This document shows positions 16,303 through 25,678 of a stretch of DNA of 64,000 nucleotides, piece after piece. The stretch is from NCBI GenBank assembly GCA_003021175.1, contig PXQV01000015.1, positions 1 to 64,000 of the forward strand, given 5' to 3'. The position numbers and the translations under genes were made by a program. The notes below the pieces were generated by a model that searched no databases, was not told where the DNA came from, and saw only the letters and a program-made list of their open reading frames with translations. Numbering within the stretch: the first letter of the stretch is position 1; each line of letters begins with the position of its first letter. The stretch is from Halobacteriales archaeon QH_7_66_36 (GTDB lineage Archaea; Halobacteriota; Halobacteria; Halobacteriales; Haloarculaceae).

Positions 16303-18627
16303 ATGGACGTGTCCGACGTGCCCGCGGTGCCGGAGTGGCTCCCCGACCACCTCCGGGCCGACGGCGTGGAGTCGCTGTATCCCCCGCAGGCGGAGGCGGT
16401 CGAGGCCGGCGTCACCGAGGGGGAGTCGCTGGTCGCCTCTATCCCGACCGCCTCCGGAAAGACGCTCATCGCCACGCTGGCGATGCTCGCGGCCGTCCGC
16501 TCGGGCGGGAAGGCGCTGTACATCGTCCCGTTGCGCGCGCTCGCCTCCGAAAAGCAGGCCGAGTTCGAGCAGTTCGAGGAGTACGGCGTGAGCGTCGGCG
16601 TCTCGACGGGCAACTACGAGTCGGACGGCGAGTGGCTCGCGGAGAAGGACATCATCGTCGCCACCTCCGAGAAGGTGGACTCGCTCGTTCGCAACGGCGC
16701 GCCGTGGATCGACGCGCTCGACTGCGTCGTCGCCGACGAGGTCCACCTCGTCGACGATCCGAACCGCGGCCCGACGCTGGAGGTCACCCTCGCCAAGCTC
16801 CGGGCGCGCAACCCCGGCCTCCAGACGGTCGCGCTGTCGGCGACCATCGGCAACGCGGACGAACTCGCCGAGTGGCTCGACGCCGAACTCGTGGACTCCT
16901 CGTGGCGGCCGATCGACCTCCGGAAGGGCGTCCACTTCGGACAGGCGCTCCACTTCGACGACGGCACACAGGAGCAGCTGAGCGTCGGCGGGAGCGAGAA
17001 GCCGACCGCCGCCATCGTCCGAGACACCATACAGGACACCGTCGAAGACGGCGATGTCGTCGAGGAGGGCGGCTCCGCACTCGTCTTCGTCAACTCGCGG
17101 CGCAACGCCGAGGCCGCGGCCCGACGGCTGGCGAACACGACGAGCGAGCACCTCGGAGGCGACGAGTTGGCCGCGCTCGCGGACGTGGCCGAGGAGATAC
17201 GCGGCGTCTCGGACACGGAGACGAGCGACGACCTCGCGGACGCCGTCGCGAAGGGCGCGGCCTTCCACCACGCGGGGCTGGCGAGCGAACACCGAGAACT
17301 GGTCGAGGCGGCGTTCCGCGACCGCCTCGTCAAGTGCGTCTGTGCGACGCCGACGCTCGCGGCCGGCGTCAACACCCCCTCGCGGCGGGTGATCGTCCGC
17401 GACTGGCGGCGCTACTCGGGCGAGGCCGGCGGGATGGAGCCGCTCTCCGTGCTGGAGGTCCACCAGATGATGGGCCGGGCAGGCCGACCGGGGCGGGACC
17501 CGTACGGCGAGGCGCTCCTGCTAGCGAACAGCCACGACGAACTCGACGAGCTGTTCGAGCGGTACGTGTGGGCCGAGCCCGAGCCGGTCCGGTCGAAGCT
17601 CGCCCGCGAACCGGCGATGCGGACCCACCTGCTCGCGACGATTGCCTCCGGCTTCGCCGACTCTCGGGAGACGCTCGCGGAGTTCCTCGACGGGACGCTG
17701 TACGCCACCCAGACGGACGGACAGCGGCGGCTCGACGGCGTCATGGACGACATGCTGTCGTATCTCCGCGTCAACGACTTTATCGAGCGCGTTCCGTCCG
17801 AGACGGAACGGGATGGGCAGCCGGTGGAACCGGCTGCCGACGCCGACTCCGGGCGACTCCAGGCGACCGCGCTCGGTCACACCGTCTCGCGGCTGTATCT
17901 CGACCCGATGAGCGCCGCGACGCTCATCGACGGACTGGAGGACGCCGACGACCCCTCCGCGCTCGGTCTCTACCATCTGGCCTGCCGCACGCCGGACATG
18001 TACCAGCTGTATCTCCGGTCGGGCGAGCGCGAGGAGTTCACGAAGGAAGCCTACGAACGGGAGACGGAACTGCTCGGCGAGACGCCCTCCGAATTCGAGG
18101 AGGCGCGGTTCGACGACTGGCTCTCCGCGCTCAAGACGGCGCGGTTGCTGGAGGACTGGGCGGGCGAGACGGACGAAGACGTCATCACCGAGCGATACGG
18201 GGTCGGGCCGGGCGACATCCGCGGGAAGGTGGACACCGCCGAGTGGCTGCTCGGGGCCGCGGAGTCGCTGGCCGGCGAACTCGGCTTCGGCACCGCCACC
18301 GCCGTCCGGCGGGCGAAGAAGCGCGTCCAGTACGGCGTCAGCGAGGAACTGATCGATCTCGCGGGCGTCAGGAGCGTGGGCCGTAAGCGCGCCCGCCGGC
18401 TGTTCGAGGCCGGCGTCCAGACCCGGTCGGAACTCCGCAACGCCGACAAGTCCGTCGTGCTCGCGGCGCTGAAGGGCCGACGCCGCACCGCCGAAACCGT
18501 GCTAGAGAACGCCGGCCACCAGCAGCCGGACATGGACGGCGTCACGCCGGACCCGGAGGCGACGCCCGACACCGTGGAAGCGACCGCCAGCGACGGCGAC
18601 GACCAGTCCAGCCTCGGTGACTTCTGA
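16303..18627 (+). CDS. hel308: ATP-dependent DNA helicase Hel308
   Basis: Superfamily 2, 3'-to-5' helicase of 774 residues acting at stalled replication forks. Motifs in order: Q-motif region LYPPQAEAV (residues 25-33), Walker A PTASGKTL (48-55), DEVH (near 147), SATIGN (near 182), FHHAGL (near 323) and [13 protein letters not shown] (near 388). The C-terminal part has the winged-helix, ratchet and helix-hairpin-helix domains ([15 protein letters not shown] near 690). The tail ends with a Gln-Ser-Ser-Leu-Gly-Asp-Phe motif, which looks like a PCNA-interacting peptide. It overlaps cgi121 by one base. Confidence 0.95.
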   Translation: MDVSDVPAVPEWLPDHLRADGVESLYPPQAEAVEAGVTEGESLVASIPTASGKTLIATLAMLAAVRSGGKALYIVPLRALASEKQAEFEQFEEYGVSVGVSTGNYESDGEWLAEKDIIVATSEKVDSLVRNGAPWIDALDCVVADEVHLVDDPNRGPTLEVTLAKLRARNPGLQTVALSATIGNADELAEWLDAELVDSSWRPIDLRKGVHFGQALHFDDGTQEQLSVGGSEKPTAAIVRDTIQDTVEDGDVVEEGGSALVFVNSRRNAEAAARRLANTTSEHLGGDELAALADVAEEIRGVSDTETSDDLADAVAKGAAFHHAGLASEHRELVEAAFRDRLVKCVCATPTLAAGVNTPSRRVIVRDWRRYSGEAGGMEPLSVLEVHQMMGRAGRPGRDPYGEALLLANSHDELDELFERYVWAEPEPVRSKLAREPAMRTHLLATIASGFADSRETLAEFLDGTLYATQTDGQRRLDGVMDDMLSYLRVNDFIERVPSETERDGQPVEPAADADSGRLQATALGHTVSRLYLDPMSAATLIDGLEDADDPSALGLYHLACRTPDMYQLYLRSGEREEFTKEAYERETELLGETPSEFEEARFDDWLSALKTARLLEDWAGETDEDVITERYGVGPGDIRGKVDTAEWLLGAAESLAGELGFGTATAVRRAKKRVQYGVSEELIDLAGVRSVGRKRARRLFEAGVQTRSELRNADKSVVLAALKGRRRTAETVLENAGHQQPDMDGVTPDPEATPDTVEATASDGDDQSSLGDF

Positions 18628-19145
18628 TGGAGGTCGTCGAGGGGATCGCGACCGTCGGCGACGCCCGCTTCCCCGACACGGACGCGTTCGTCGCGGCGCT
18701 GGACGAGATCGCGGCGACACACGACGTGACGGTGCAGGCGTTCGACGCCCGCTACGTCGTCTCCGAGCAACATCTCGAACGCGCGCTCGAACTCGCGGAC
18801 CGTGAGCGTAAACGCGGGGACGCCATCGCGCGCGACCGCGCCGTCGAAGTGTTACTGTACGCCGCCGGTCGCCGACAGATAACCCGCGCGCTGGAGATGG
18901 GCGTCGACGAGGGAGAAACGCCCATCGTCGTGCTGGTGGCGGCCGACGACACCGACGCGAGTGACGAGGCGGCCGCCGCGGCCGCAGTTGAGGAGCTGCT
19001 GACGCCGGCCGAGACGCTCGGTGACGACGACCCCGAGCGCGTCCGTGATTTCTTCGACATCGGTGACGCGGAACTCGCGGCGACGGACGCGTCGCTCGCC
19101 GACCTCGTGTTGGAGCGGGTCGCGCTGCTCGTCGTCGAGCGATAG
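18627..19145 (+). CDS. cgi121: KEOPS complex subunit Cgi121
   Basis: 172-residue subunit of KEOPS, which makes the t6A modification at tRNA position 37. Cgi121 helps bring tRNA and activates Bud32. The sequence has the family's features: an N-terminal alpha/beta part, the LLYAAGRRQITRALEMG segment (residues 72-88) and the C-terminal LVLERVALLVVER helix. The gene starts within the hel308 stop codon (TGATG), a coupling often seen in haloarchaea. The catalytic partner Kae1-Bud32 is at 39861-41429. Confidence 0.88.
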   Translation: MEVVEGIATVGDARFPDTDAFVAALDEIAATHDVTVQAFDARYVVSEQHLERALELADRERKRGDAIARDRAVEVLLYAAGRRQITRALEMGVDEGETPIVVLVAADDTDASDEAAAAAAVEELLTPAETLGDDDPERVRDFFDIGDAELAATDASLADLVLERVALLVVER

Positions 19146-19194
19146 TCCCCACTCTTTATCCTCCGGCTGTCGAACCTCCTGCCGGTGAACACAC

Positions 19195-19506
19195 ATGAGC
19201 GACGGCGACCCGAACCGTAGCGCACGCGAGCGACAGCACGAACGGGCGAAACACGTCGAACAGGTGCTCGACGCCGTCGAGCAGGACATGGACGGCTATC
19301 CGGCCAACGCCGACGACCTTGCCGCGCAGTATCGTGGCTCGGCGGTCGACCTGGTGAACGAGACGGAGACGTTCGCCGACGCCTTCGACCGGCTAGCGGA
19401 CGAGTACGACGCCTTCGCCGACCCGGCGGAGGCACGGGCGGCGCTCACGGCGGAACTGCGACGCGACGAACGGTTCGACGACGCGTTCACCGACGGACCG
19501 GGGTAA
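19195..19506 (+). CDS. Small acidic haloarchaeal protein, possibly DUF5789-like
   Basis: 103 residues, very acidic and mostly helical. The segment YPANADDLAAQYRG followed by FADAFDRLADEYD resembles small halophile proteins of the DUF5789/DUF2795 kind, but this is from memory and not secure. A CTTTATCC box about 40 bases upstream and GGTG about 11 bases before the ATG suggest a short leader. No motif for catalysis or binding is visible. Confidence 0.7.
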   Translation: MSDGDPNRSARERQHERAKHVEQVLDAVEQDMDGYPANADDLAAQYRGSAVDLVNETETFADAFDRLADEYDAFADPAEARAALTAELRRDERFDDAFTDGPG

Positions 19507-19509
19507 CGG

Positions 19510-20706
19510 CTACTCGAGGGCGTACACCGTGTGGTCGTACCGGGAACTCCCGTCGGTCTTCACGCAGCCGCCGACGTAGAGCGTCCCCGCTTCGTACAGC
19601 GGTGAGCCGAAGGTCCCCGCCACGCCCGGGAGTTCGATGCGCCACCGGGGGGTCCCGTCCGTGTCGAAGGCCGCCACCTCGTTCCCGCCGACGTGGACCA
19701 TCCCGCCGCCGAGACCGAGACCGGTCTTGGAGACGTTGTCGACCGTGCCGCTCCAGCGGCCCTCCCCGGTCGCGGCGTCGAGAGCGACGACCCGCGATGG
19801 CGTCGTCGCGAACACGCTGTCGCCGTCGAGGACCGGCGTCGTGTTGACCCCGCCGCCCAGCGAGGACTGCCACCGAACCGTGCCGTCCGCGCCGACCGCG
19901 TACAGATACCCCGCGTCCGTGCCGACGTACACCGTCCCGTCGCCCGCAGTGTCGACGGTCGGGCCCTTGTGCGGAACGCCGTCGATCGTCACCGTCCACC
20001 GCACGGTGCCCCCGGTTGTCAGTGCGACGAGTCGGCTGCCGCCGTCCTCGTCGCCGACGGTGACGGCGTAGTAGCCCTCCCCGGCGACGACCGGAGCGGA
20101 GAAGACCGGCGGCGTCGACAGCGTCGCACGCCACGCCTCCTCGCCCGTCGAGAGTGCCCGCCCCGAGACGGCGGTCGTCTCGTCGCCCGAAAGCGGGACG
20201 AGAACCGTGCCGTCGTCGACGACCGGACTCCCCGAGACCGGAATCCGCTCGCGCCACAGCGGCTCGCCGGTGTCGGCGTCCAGTCCCGTCAGCGACGGGC
20301 GATTGCCGCGGTCGACGACCCGCCGTCGGTTGAGAACGTCGCGCGCGGCGGCGACGACCACATCCTCGGTCACCCTCGGACTGAAACTGTGCGTCATCGC
20401 GCCGAGCCGGCGCTCCCAAACCGCGTTACCGTCGGCGCGGGTGAGGGCTGTCACCTGCGTCCCGCTCCCGACGTAGAGCGTCTCCTCGTCCATTCCGGGG
20501 GTCGAGAGCGTGAACTGGCCGGGGACCTCCGCCGTCCACGTGGACGAGAGGACGGCGTCGTCGAGTGGGGCGGGGGGCGTCGCGTTCGGCTCTAACCCAC
20601 CCGTGGCGTTCCGGACCGGCGGTGTACCTGCGCGCCCGGCACATCCCCCGAGTGCCGCGGCGACGCCGGCGGCGAGGAACCCACGGCGCGAGACGCGACC
20701 GTCCAT
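19510..20706 (-). CDS. Tat-exported PQQ-like beta-propeller lipoprotein
   Basis: 398 residues. The start MDGRVSRRGFLAAGV at 20706 gives a Tat motif and a lipobox ending GGC at residue 22; a longer upstream frame is a shadow. The rest consists of repeated blades of the PQQ-like type, each with an Asp-x-x-x-Gly-x-x-x-Trp pattern (ADGNAVWER, ADTGEPLWRE, ADGTVRWQS, ATGEGRWSG, TDGTPRWRI). Such extracellular propellers resemble BamB-like or quinoprotein dehydrogenase folds; no PQQ-binding residues can be confirmed. It converges with the small acidic protein gene with a three-base gap. Confidence 0.85.
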   Translation of the reverse strand: MDGRVSRRGFLAAGVAAALGGCAGRAGTPPVRNATGGLEPNATPPAPLDDAVLSSTWTAEVPGQFTLSTPGMDEETLYVGSGTQVTALTRADGNAVWERRLGAMTHSFSPRVTEDVVVAAARDVLNRRRVVDRGNRPSLTGLDADTGEPLWRERIPVSGSPVVDDGTVLVPLSGDETTAVSGRALSTGEEAWRATLSTPPVFSAPVVAGEGYYAVTVGDEDGGSRLVALTTGGTVRWTVTIDGVPHKGPTVDTAGDGTVYVGTDAGYLYAVGADGTVRWQSSLGGGVNTTPVLDGDSVFATTPSRVVALDAATGEGRWSGTVDNVSKTGLGLGGGMVHVGGNEVAAFDTDGTPRWRIELPGVAGTFGSPLYEAGTLYVGGCVKTDGSSRYDHTVYALE

Positions 20707-20768
20707 ACCACTGACCTGCGGCCACGGAGGAAAAACGGTTACGTCCGACCGGTGGACGCGGAACGCGG

Positions 20769-21383
20769 TCAGCGGGTGAAGCCGCCCGTCGGGGGCGGGA
20801 CCGGGTCGCTTCCGCCCTGGCCGCCGGGCTCCGGCGGCGGGAGCTCGACGACGCGGGCCGTACAGTCGGTACACCGGACGGCGATGACGTCCCAGTCGCG
20901 ACAGCACGACTCGACGACGTCCGCGGTCGGCACGACCGACCCGCCACAGACCGGACACTCGTCGAGCACGACGCGGAACGACTTGAGGACGCGCGTCCGG
21001 TCGTTGCGGTCGAGCGTCCCCCAGCGGTCGTCGTCGACGGCGCGGTGGGCCGCGAGGTCGGCGAGCATCGCTGCCTCGCTGATCCAGTTGTACGCCGCGC
21101 GCTCGCCGACGAGCGCGAACGGTCGGTCGTCAGCGTCCGCCGAGGGAGCCGACTGTTCGACCTCGCGGTACTCGACACCGACCGTCCCGACCGGCTCGTC
21201 GTAGAGGTCGGCGAGCGTCGCGACCCGTGACTCGCGGTCGGCGAGCGCGTCGAGCGTTCCCCGCCAGCGCGTACGGAAGCCGTCGGCGAGACGCAGGTCG
21301 TCGCCGACCGGCTCGGCGACGCCGAAGGCGACGAGCAGCTCCGGCATCGACAGGTCGGCGATGTCGGGCGATTCCTCACTCAT
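20769..21383 (-). CDS. Haloarchaeal protein with C-terminal zinc ribbon
   Basis: 204 residues. The N-terminal and middle parts are helical with no known domain. A zinc-ribbon-like block follows: CPVCGG (near residue 142), a Cys pair CC (near 158) and CTDC (near 172). The tail is Gly/Pro-rich. It begins inside the end of the CxxC membrane protein gene (8-base overlap), so the two are translated together. Function unknown; regulator or redox-sensing roles are only guesses. Confidence 0.7.
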   Translation of the reverse strand: MSEESPDIADLSMPELLVAFGVAEPVGDDLRLADGFRTRWRGTLDALADRESRVATLADLYDEPVGTVGVEYREVEQSAPSADADDRPFALVGERAAYNWISEAAMLADLAAHRAVDDDRWGTLDRNDRTRVLKSFRVVLDECPVCGGSVVPTADVVESCCRDWDVIAVRCTDCTARVVELPPPEPGGQGGSDPVPPPTGGFTR

Positions 21384-21723
21384 CGTCGCTCACCACCGGC
21401 TCGTCCATCCGTGCGGCCGCGACTTGTCGCATCTCCGCCGGCACGTCCTCCTCGACCGGCCGTTTCCCGAACGCCGCCAACACCGACTCGGGGAGATACC
21501 GCCGCGTCAGCGTCGGGGTCCCGGGGACGAGATAGCCACGGAGGTAGATGAGCCCCAAGGCGGCGAGAAGCGCCGCGCCGCCGGCGGGGCGGGAGCGGCG
21601 ACCGAGCAGGGCCGCCGCGACGACCGCTATCGCGGCGTTGAGCACGGTACACGGGAGACACCTGTTCTCGCCGGTGTACTCCGGTCGTCCGAGTTGTTCA
21701 GCGAGCGTGCGTGGGATCGACAC
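21376..21723 (-). CDS. Small membrane protein with CxxC motif
   Basis: 115 residues with two hydrophobic segments (about 28-42 and 50-62). A CLPC motif at residues 22-25 lies just before the first segment, a position suited to thiol chemistry at the membrane surface. The C-terminal part is cytoplasmic and acidic. It forms a two-gene unit with the downstream zinc-ribbon protein. No family name is recognised. Confidence 0.65.
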   Translation of the reverse strand: MSIPRTLAEQLGRPEYTGENRCLPCTVLNAAIAVVAAALLGRRSRPAGGAALLAALGLIYLRGYLVPGTPTLTRRYLPESVLAAFGKRPVEEDVPAEMRQVAAARMDEPVVSDDE

Positions 21724-21840
21724 GTCGGACGGTCGGGACGCCGGTAGAAAACGGTTCCTCTCGCCGAGGGCCGGTGCCGCCCCGGTTCGGGTCGTGCTGT
21801 ATCACCACATACTAAATATTGTCGTCTTATACGGAGTGAT

Positions 21841-23631
21841 ATGTCGCGAGACGCGGGCCCGAACGAGAACAGACGACGACTCCTGAAGTCACTCGGCGCG
21901 GCCGGCCTCGTCGGCCTCGCCGGCTGTTCGACGAGCGATTCGACCCCGACAGGGACGGGCGGCGGGGGCGACATCGACGTGACCGAAACCGACGCGTTCA
22001 CGCTCTACGAACGGGGGTTTCAAGAGGCCGGCTTCGAGCCGCCCTTCACCGGGGAGATCATCACGAACGAGACTCCCGAGCGGGTCCAGTGGGCACAGAT
22101 AATCCAAGAGGAGCTCAACAGCACGGAGTACTTCGACCTCGAACTGAGCCAGTTCGAGTGGGGAACCTACGTCGGCCGCATCCTCGGCGAGGAGTCCCAC
22201 ACCGACCCGTCGCTGGTGTGTCTCGGTTGGTCGGCCGGCTTCGACCCGGACGGCTACCTGAACAACCTGTTCACGAGCGACAACTTCACGCCGGCGTGTT
22301 GTAACATCAACCACTACGAGAACAGCACGGTCGACGAGCTGGTGAACGAGGGGCTCACCACGTTCGACATCGACGAGCGCGCCGACATCTACGAGGACGT
22401 TCAGCGAGAGGTCGTCAGCGACTCGCCGATGGCGTTCACCCGGTTCGGCGAGGAGTTCAACGTCTGGCGGAGCGACCGCGTCCACGGCTTCCAGACCTAC
22501 CCGAACAACAGCGTACAGTTCCTCGCGCTGTTCGCCCCGTGGGCGGACGCGTTCACGTGGGTCGGCGACGGCGGCAGCGTCCAGTCGGGCGGGACGCTGA
22601 CCACGTCGCTGTCGGCGGCCCCCTCCAACAGCGACCCGGTCCGGCTCAACGACACCACCTCGTCGATGGTCACCAACCCCATCTACGAGTCGCTGCTCGG
22701 GGTCGACTTCGACGGTGAGCCCCAGCCGGTGCTCGCGGAGTCGGTCGAACAGGTCGACGACACGACGTACAGCGTCACGCTGAGGCAGGGCGTCGAGTTC
22801 CACGCCAGCGACGAGTCAGACTTCGACGGCCGCGAGATGGTCGCCGAGGACGTGCGCTTCTCTATCATGCGGTATCTCAACACGAGCCGCGAGAGCGATG
22901 TCGCCGACTGGCTCGGCGTCGAGGGCGAGGAGGACGACCGAGAGTTCGTCGGCACCGTCGAGGTGCTCGGCGACTACGAGCTGGAGATATCCCTCCCGGA
23001 GCCGTACTCGCCGTTCAGGTTCTCCATCGCCGCCGTGCCGGTCGTGCCACAGGAAGCCGGCTATCCGGAAGCCCACCCGAACAGCGACACCGGCACGCTC
23101 GACCTCTCGGCGGAGCCGATCGGGACCGGTCCGTTCACCTTCGTCGAGGAGCAGCCCGACGAGCTGTGGCGCATCGAGCGCAACGAGAACTACTGGTTCG
23201 AGGGGACCGACGACATCCCCGCCCAGCCGCCGCTCGAACAGGTCGACATGCGCGTCATCACCGAGAGCTCGGTCCAGGAGGGCGCGCTCCAGTCGGGCGA
23301 CATCGACATCGCCACCAGCCCGCCGCCGGGTAGCGTTGCCAACTTCGAGCAGAGCGAGGAGTTCACCGTCGACCGCCGGGTCGCCTCCGGCTTCGACCTG
23401 TTCATCTACCCGAGCCACCCCGAGGCGGATACGCCGTTCCAGAACCGCAAGGTCCGCATCGCGACCAACCGGATGGTAAACCGACCGGGTATCGTCGAGG
23501 CGGTGTACGAGGGCATCGGCCAGCCGGCGTACGCACCCATCTCGCCGCTAGCCGGCGCGTTCACCTCACCGGAGTTTCAGGAGGAGATGGCGACGCGCTA
23601 CTCCCGATACCACAGGGACGCGGACCGGTAG
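21841..23631 (+). CDS. Circularly permuted SBP family 5 substrate-binding lipoprotein
   Basis: 596-residue binding protein that opens the second peptide-type ABC operon. It has a Tat motif (RRRLLKSLG, residues 11-19) and a lipobox Cys at 29. The domain order is unusual. Residues about 51-241 match what is normally the C-terminal part of DppA-like proteins (RVQWAQIIQEELN, FEWGTYV, GWSAGFDPDGYLNNLF, DERADIYEDVQREVV). Only after a short linker (DGGSVQSG, 243-250) comes the usual N-terminal domain (GGTLTTSLSAAPSNSDP), then the middle lobe, and the protein ends with RKVRIATNRMVNRPGIVEAV. The other SBP of this window (8425-10293) has the normal order. Confidence 0.88.
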   Translation: MSRDAGPNENRRRLLKSLGAAGLVGLAGCSTSDSTPTGTGGGGDIDVTETDAFTLYERGFQEAGFEPPFTGEIITNETPERVQWAQIIQEELNSTEYFDLELSQFEWGTYVGRILGEESHTDPSLVCLGWSAGFDPDGYLNNLFTSDNFTPACCNINHYENSTVDELVNEGLTTFDIDERADIYEDVQREVVSDSPMAFTRFGEEFNVWRSDRVHGFQTYPNNSVQFLALFAPWADAFTWVGDGGSVQSGGTLTTSLSAAPSNSDPVRLNDTTSSMVTNPIYESLLGVDFDGEPQPVLAESVEQVDDTTYSVTLRQGVEFHASDESDFDGREMVAEDVRFSIMRYLNTSRESDVADWLGVEGEEDDREFVGTVEVLGDYELEISLPEPYSPFRFSIAAVPVVPQEAGYPEAHPNSDTGTLDLSAEPIGTGPFTFVEEQPDELWRIERNENYWFEGTDDIPAQPPLEQVDMRVITESSVQEGALQSGDIDIATSPPPGSVANFEQSEEFTVDRRVASGFDLFIYPSHPEADTPFQNRKVRIATNRMVNRPGIVEAVYEGIGQPAYAPISPLAGAFTSPEFQEEMATRYSRYHRDADR

Positions 23632-23667
23632 GTCAGAAACCACACACACACACACAACCACGTCTCA

Positions 23668-24621
23668 ATGTCGCTACGTCAGTACGTGACCAAGCGGCTG
23701 TTGCTCACGGTCCCGATACTGCTGGGAGTAACAGTCATTACGTTCCTGATGACCCACCTCCAGCCCGGCGACCCGGTCGACGTGCTCATCCCCCTCGGTG
23801 CGAACCCGAGCGAGGAGGCCATCAGACAGCTCCGCCGACAGTACCACCTCAACGAGCCGCTGTACGTCCAGTACTTCCTGTGGCTCAAGGACGCGATGGT
23901 GTTCGACTTCGGCGTCTCCATCCAGCGTGACTCGCTCGTCAGCGAGGCGATACTCACGCGGCTGCCGTACACGCTCCTTCTGGGCGTATTCGCGCTGTTC
24001 ATCGCCGTCGCCATCGGGGTCCCCGCGGGTATCATCGCCGCCGTGCGGAAGGGCGACAAGGTCGACGAGGTGAGCCGTATCGCCGCCCTGCTCGGCATCG
24101 CGACGCCGAACTTCTGGCTCGGGCTCATCCTGATATTCATCTTCGGGGTCCAGCTCGGCTGGATATCGACCATCCCGCCGTCCGACGTGAGCGTCCTCGA
24201 CCCGGCGCTGTTGACGTACATGATACTGCCGGCGGTCACGCTCGGGACCGCCTCGTCGGCGCTCCTGATGCGGATCATGCGCTCGTCGATGATAGAGGAA
24301 CTCAACAAGGAGTACGTCCGGATGGCCCGGGCGAAGGGGCTCGCCGCGCGGACCGTCATCGTCAAACACGTGGCACGCAACTCCCTCATCTCGGTCGTCA
24401 CCGTCGCCGCGCTCCAGATCGCGTTCATCGTCGACGGCGCGGTCGTCATCGAACAGGTGTTCTCGATGCGAGGGGTGGGGCGGCTGATACTACAGGCCAT
24501 CCTCCAGCGGGACTTCCCGATCATCCAAGCCGGCGTCCTGATGATCGGCGTCGTTATCGTGTTCGCCAACCTCGCGGCCGACATCATCTACTCGTTCCTC
24601 GACCCACGCATCAGATACTGA
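23668..24621 (+). CDS. Dipeptide/oligopeptide ABC transporter permease (DppB type)
   Basis: 317 residues, six predicted membrane helices. It starts with a Lys/Arg-containing N-terminus and the first helix (LLLTVPILLGVTVITFLM). The conserved loop RQLRRQYHLNEPLYVQYF is near residue 52 and the ATPase-contact EAA-type loop (RAKGLAARTVIVKHVARN) near 220. The ending FLDPRIRY is typical. It follows the binding-protein gene after 36 bases that contain a short CA-dinucleotide run. Confidence 0.93.
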   Translation: MSLRQYVTKRLLLTVPILLGVTVITFLMTHLQPGDPVDVLIPLGANPSEEAIRQLRRQYHLNEPLYVQYFLWLKDAMVFDFGVSIQRDSLVSEAILTRLPYTLLLGVFALFIAVAIGVPAGIIAAVRKGDKVDEVSRIAALLGIATPNFWLGLILIFIFGVQLGWISTIPPSDVSVLDPALLTYMILPAVTLGTASSALLMRIMRSSMIEELNKEYVRMARAKGLAARTVIVKHVARNSLISVVTVAALQIAFIVDGAVVIEQVFSMRGVGRLILQAILQRDFPIIQAGVLMIGVVIVFANLAADIIYSFLDPRIRY

Positions 24622-24622
24622 C

Positions 24623-25678
24623 ATGAGCACGGAAGACACGACATCCGACGGTGCCAGAGCGCGGACGTCGCGGCGCGGCCGGATCCGCGTGACCGGCTTC
24701 GACAGCGCGGCGGTCCGCGACCGGGAGACGTTCTCCGCGGACCGGACCGGCATCAGCGGCGCGGCCGCGAACCGCCGCACGAAGGCGTGGAACCGGTTCA
24801 AGCAGAACCGCTCGGCCATCATCGGGCTGGCCATCCTCGCGTTCATGGTCTTCATCGCGGTGTTCGCGCGACCGATCCAAGTGAGCCTCCTCGGTGAAGG
24901 GTTCGTGATCCAGCCGTTCCAGCTCGCGCCGCACAACACGGACACGAACCTCGTCGCCGGGAACCAGCCGCCGTCGGCGGAACACCCGTTCGGTACCTCC
25001 GACCTCGGCCGCGACATCATGTCGCAGGTGATGGTGGGGGCGCGGTTCAGCCTCGCCATCGGCGTCATCGCGGTCGGGCTCGCGGTCGGCATCGGCGTCC
25101 CGCTCGGCGCGATCGCCGGCTACTACGGCGGCTGGGTCGACGAGGCAGTCATGCGGCTGGTCGATATCCTGTACGCGTTCCCGTTCCTCGTGCTGGCCAT
25201 CGTCATCATCGCCATCCTCGGCCAGGGGTTCTGGAACATGATAGCGGCGCTCGTCATCGTCGGCTGGATCGGCTACGCCCGGCTGATACGCGGCGAAATC
25301 CTCTCCGTGAAGGAAAACGAGTACGTCATGGCAGCGAAGGCGCTCGGCGCGCGCGACCGGTCGATCATCTTCAGACACATCGTGCCGAACGCCATCGCAC
25401 CGGTAATCGTGCAGGCGACGCTGGCCGTCGGGACAATCGTCCTCGCGGCCGCCGCGTTGGGCTTCCTCGGCTTGGGACTCCAGCCCGGAACGCCCGAGTG
25501 GGGGACCATCCTCTCGGAGGGGCGCGAGGCGGTCATCCGCGGCTACTGGTGGGTCACCACGTTCCCCGGGCTCGCTATCGTGGTGTTCGTCCTCGCGGTC
25601 AACCTCGTCGGTGACGGGATCCGTGACGCGCTCGACCCGCAGGACGAGGTCGGCGAACAGGAGGGGGGCTTCCGATGA
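24623..25678 (+). CDS. Dipeptide/oligopeptide ABC transporter permease (DppC type)
   Basis: 351 residues. After a 60-residue hydrophilic, Arg-rich N-terminus comes the first membrane helix (IIGLAILAFMVFIAVFA), an outer loop with the conserved HPFGTSDLGRDIMSQVM (near residue 115) and the transport domain. The EAA loop is KALGARDRSIIFRHIVPN near 236. It starts one base after the dppB stop and its own stop overlaps the next gene by four bases (ATGA). Confidence 0.93.
   Translation: MSTEDTTSDGARARTSRRGRIRVTGFDSAAVRDRETFSADRTGISGAAANRRTKAWNRFKQNRSAIIGLAILAFMVFIAVFARPIQVSLLGEGFVIQPFQLAPHNTDTNLVAGNQPPSAEHPFGTSDLGRDIMSQVMVGARFSLAIGVIAVGLAVGIGVPLGAIAGYYGGWVDEAVMRLVDILYAFPFLVLAIVIIAILGQGFWNMIAALVIVGWIGYARLIRGEILSVKENEYVMAAKALGARDRSIIFRHIVPNAIAPVIVQATLAVGTIVLAAAALGFLGLGLQPGTPEWGTILSEGREAVIRGYWWVTTFPGLAIVVFVLAVNLVGDGIRDALDPQDEVGEQEGGFR

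Noticed and set aside
23640-23660. CA dinucleotide run as a regulatory repeat
   Set aside because: It is short (about seven units), lies between two genes of one operon and needs no special explanation.
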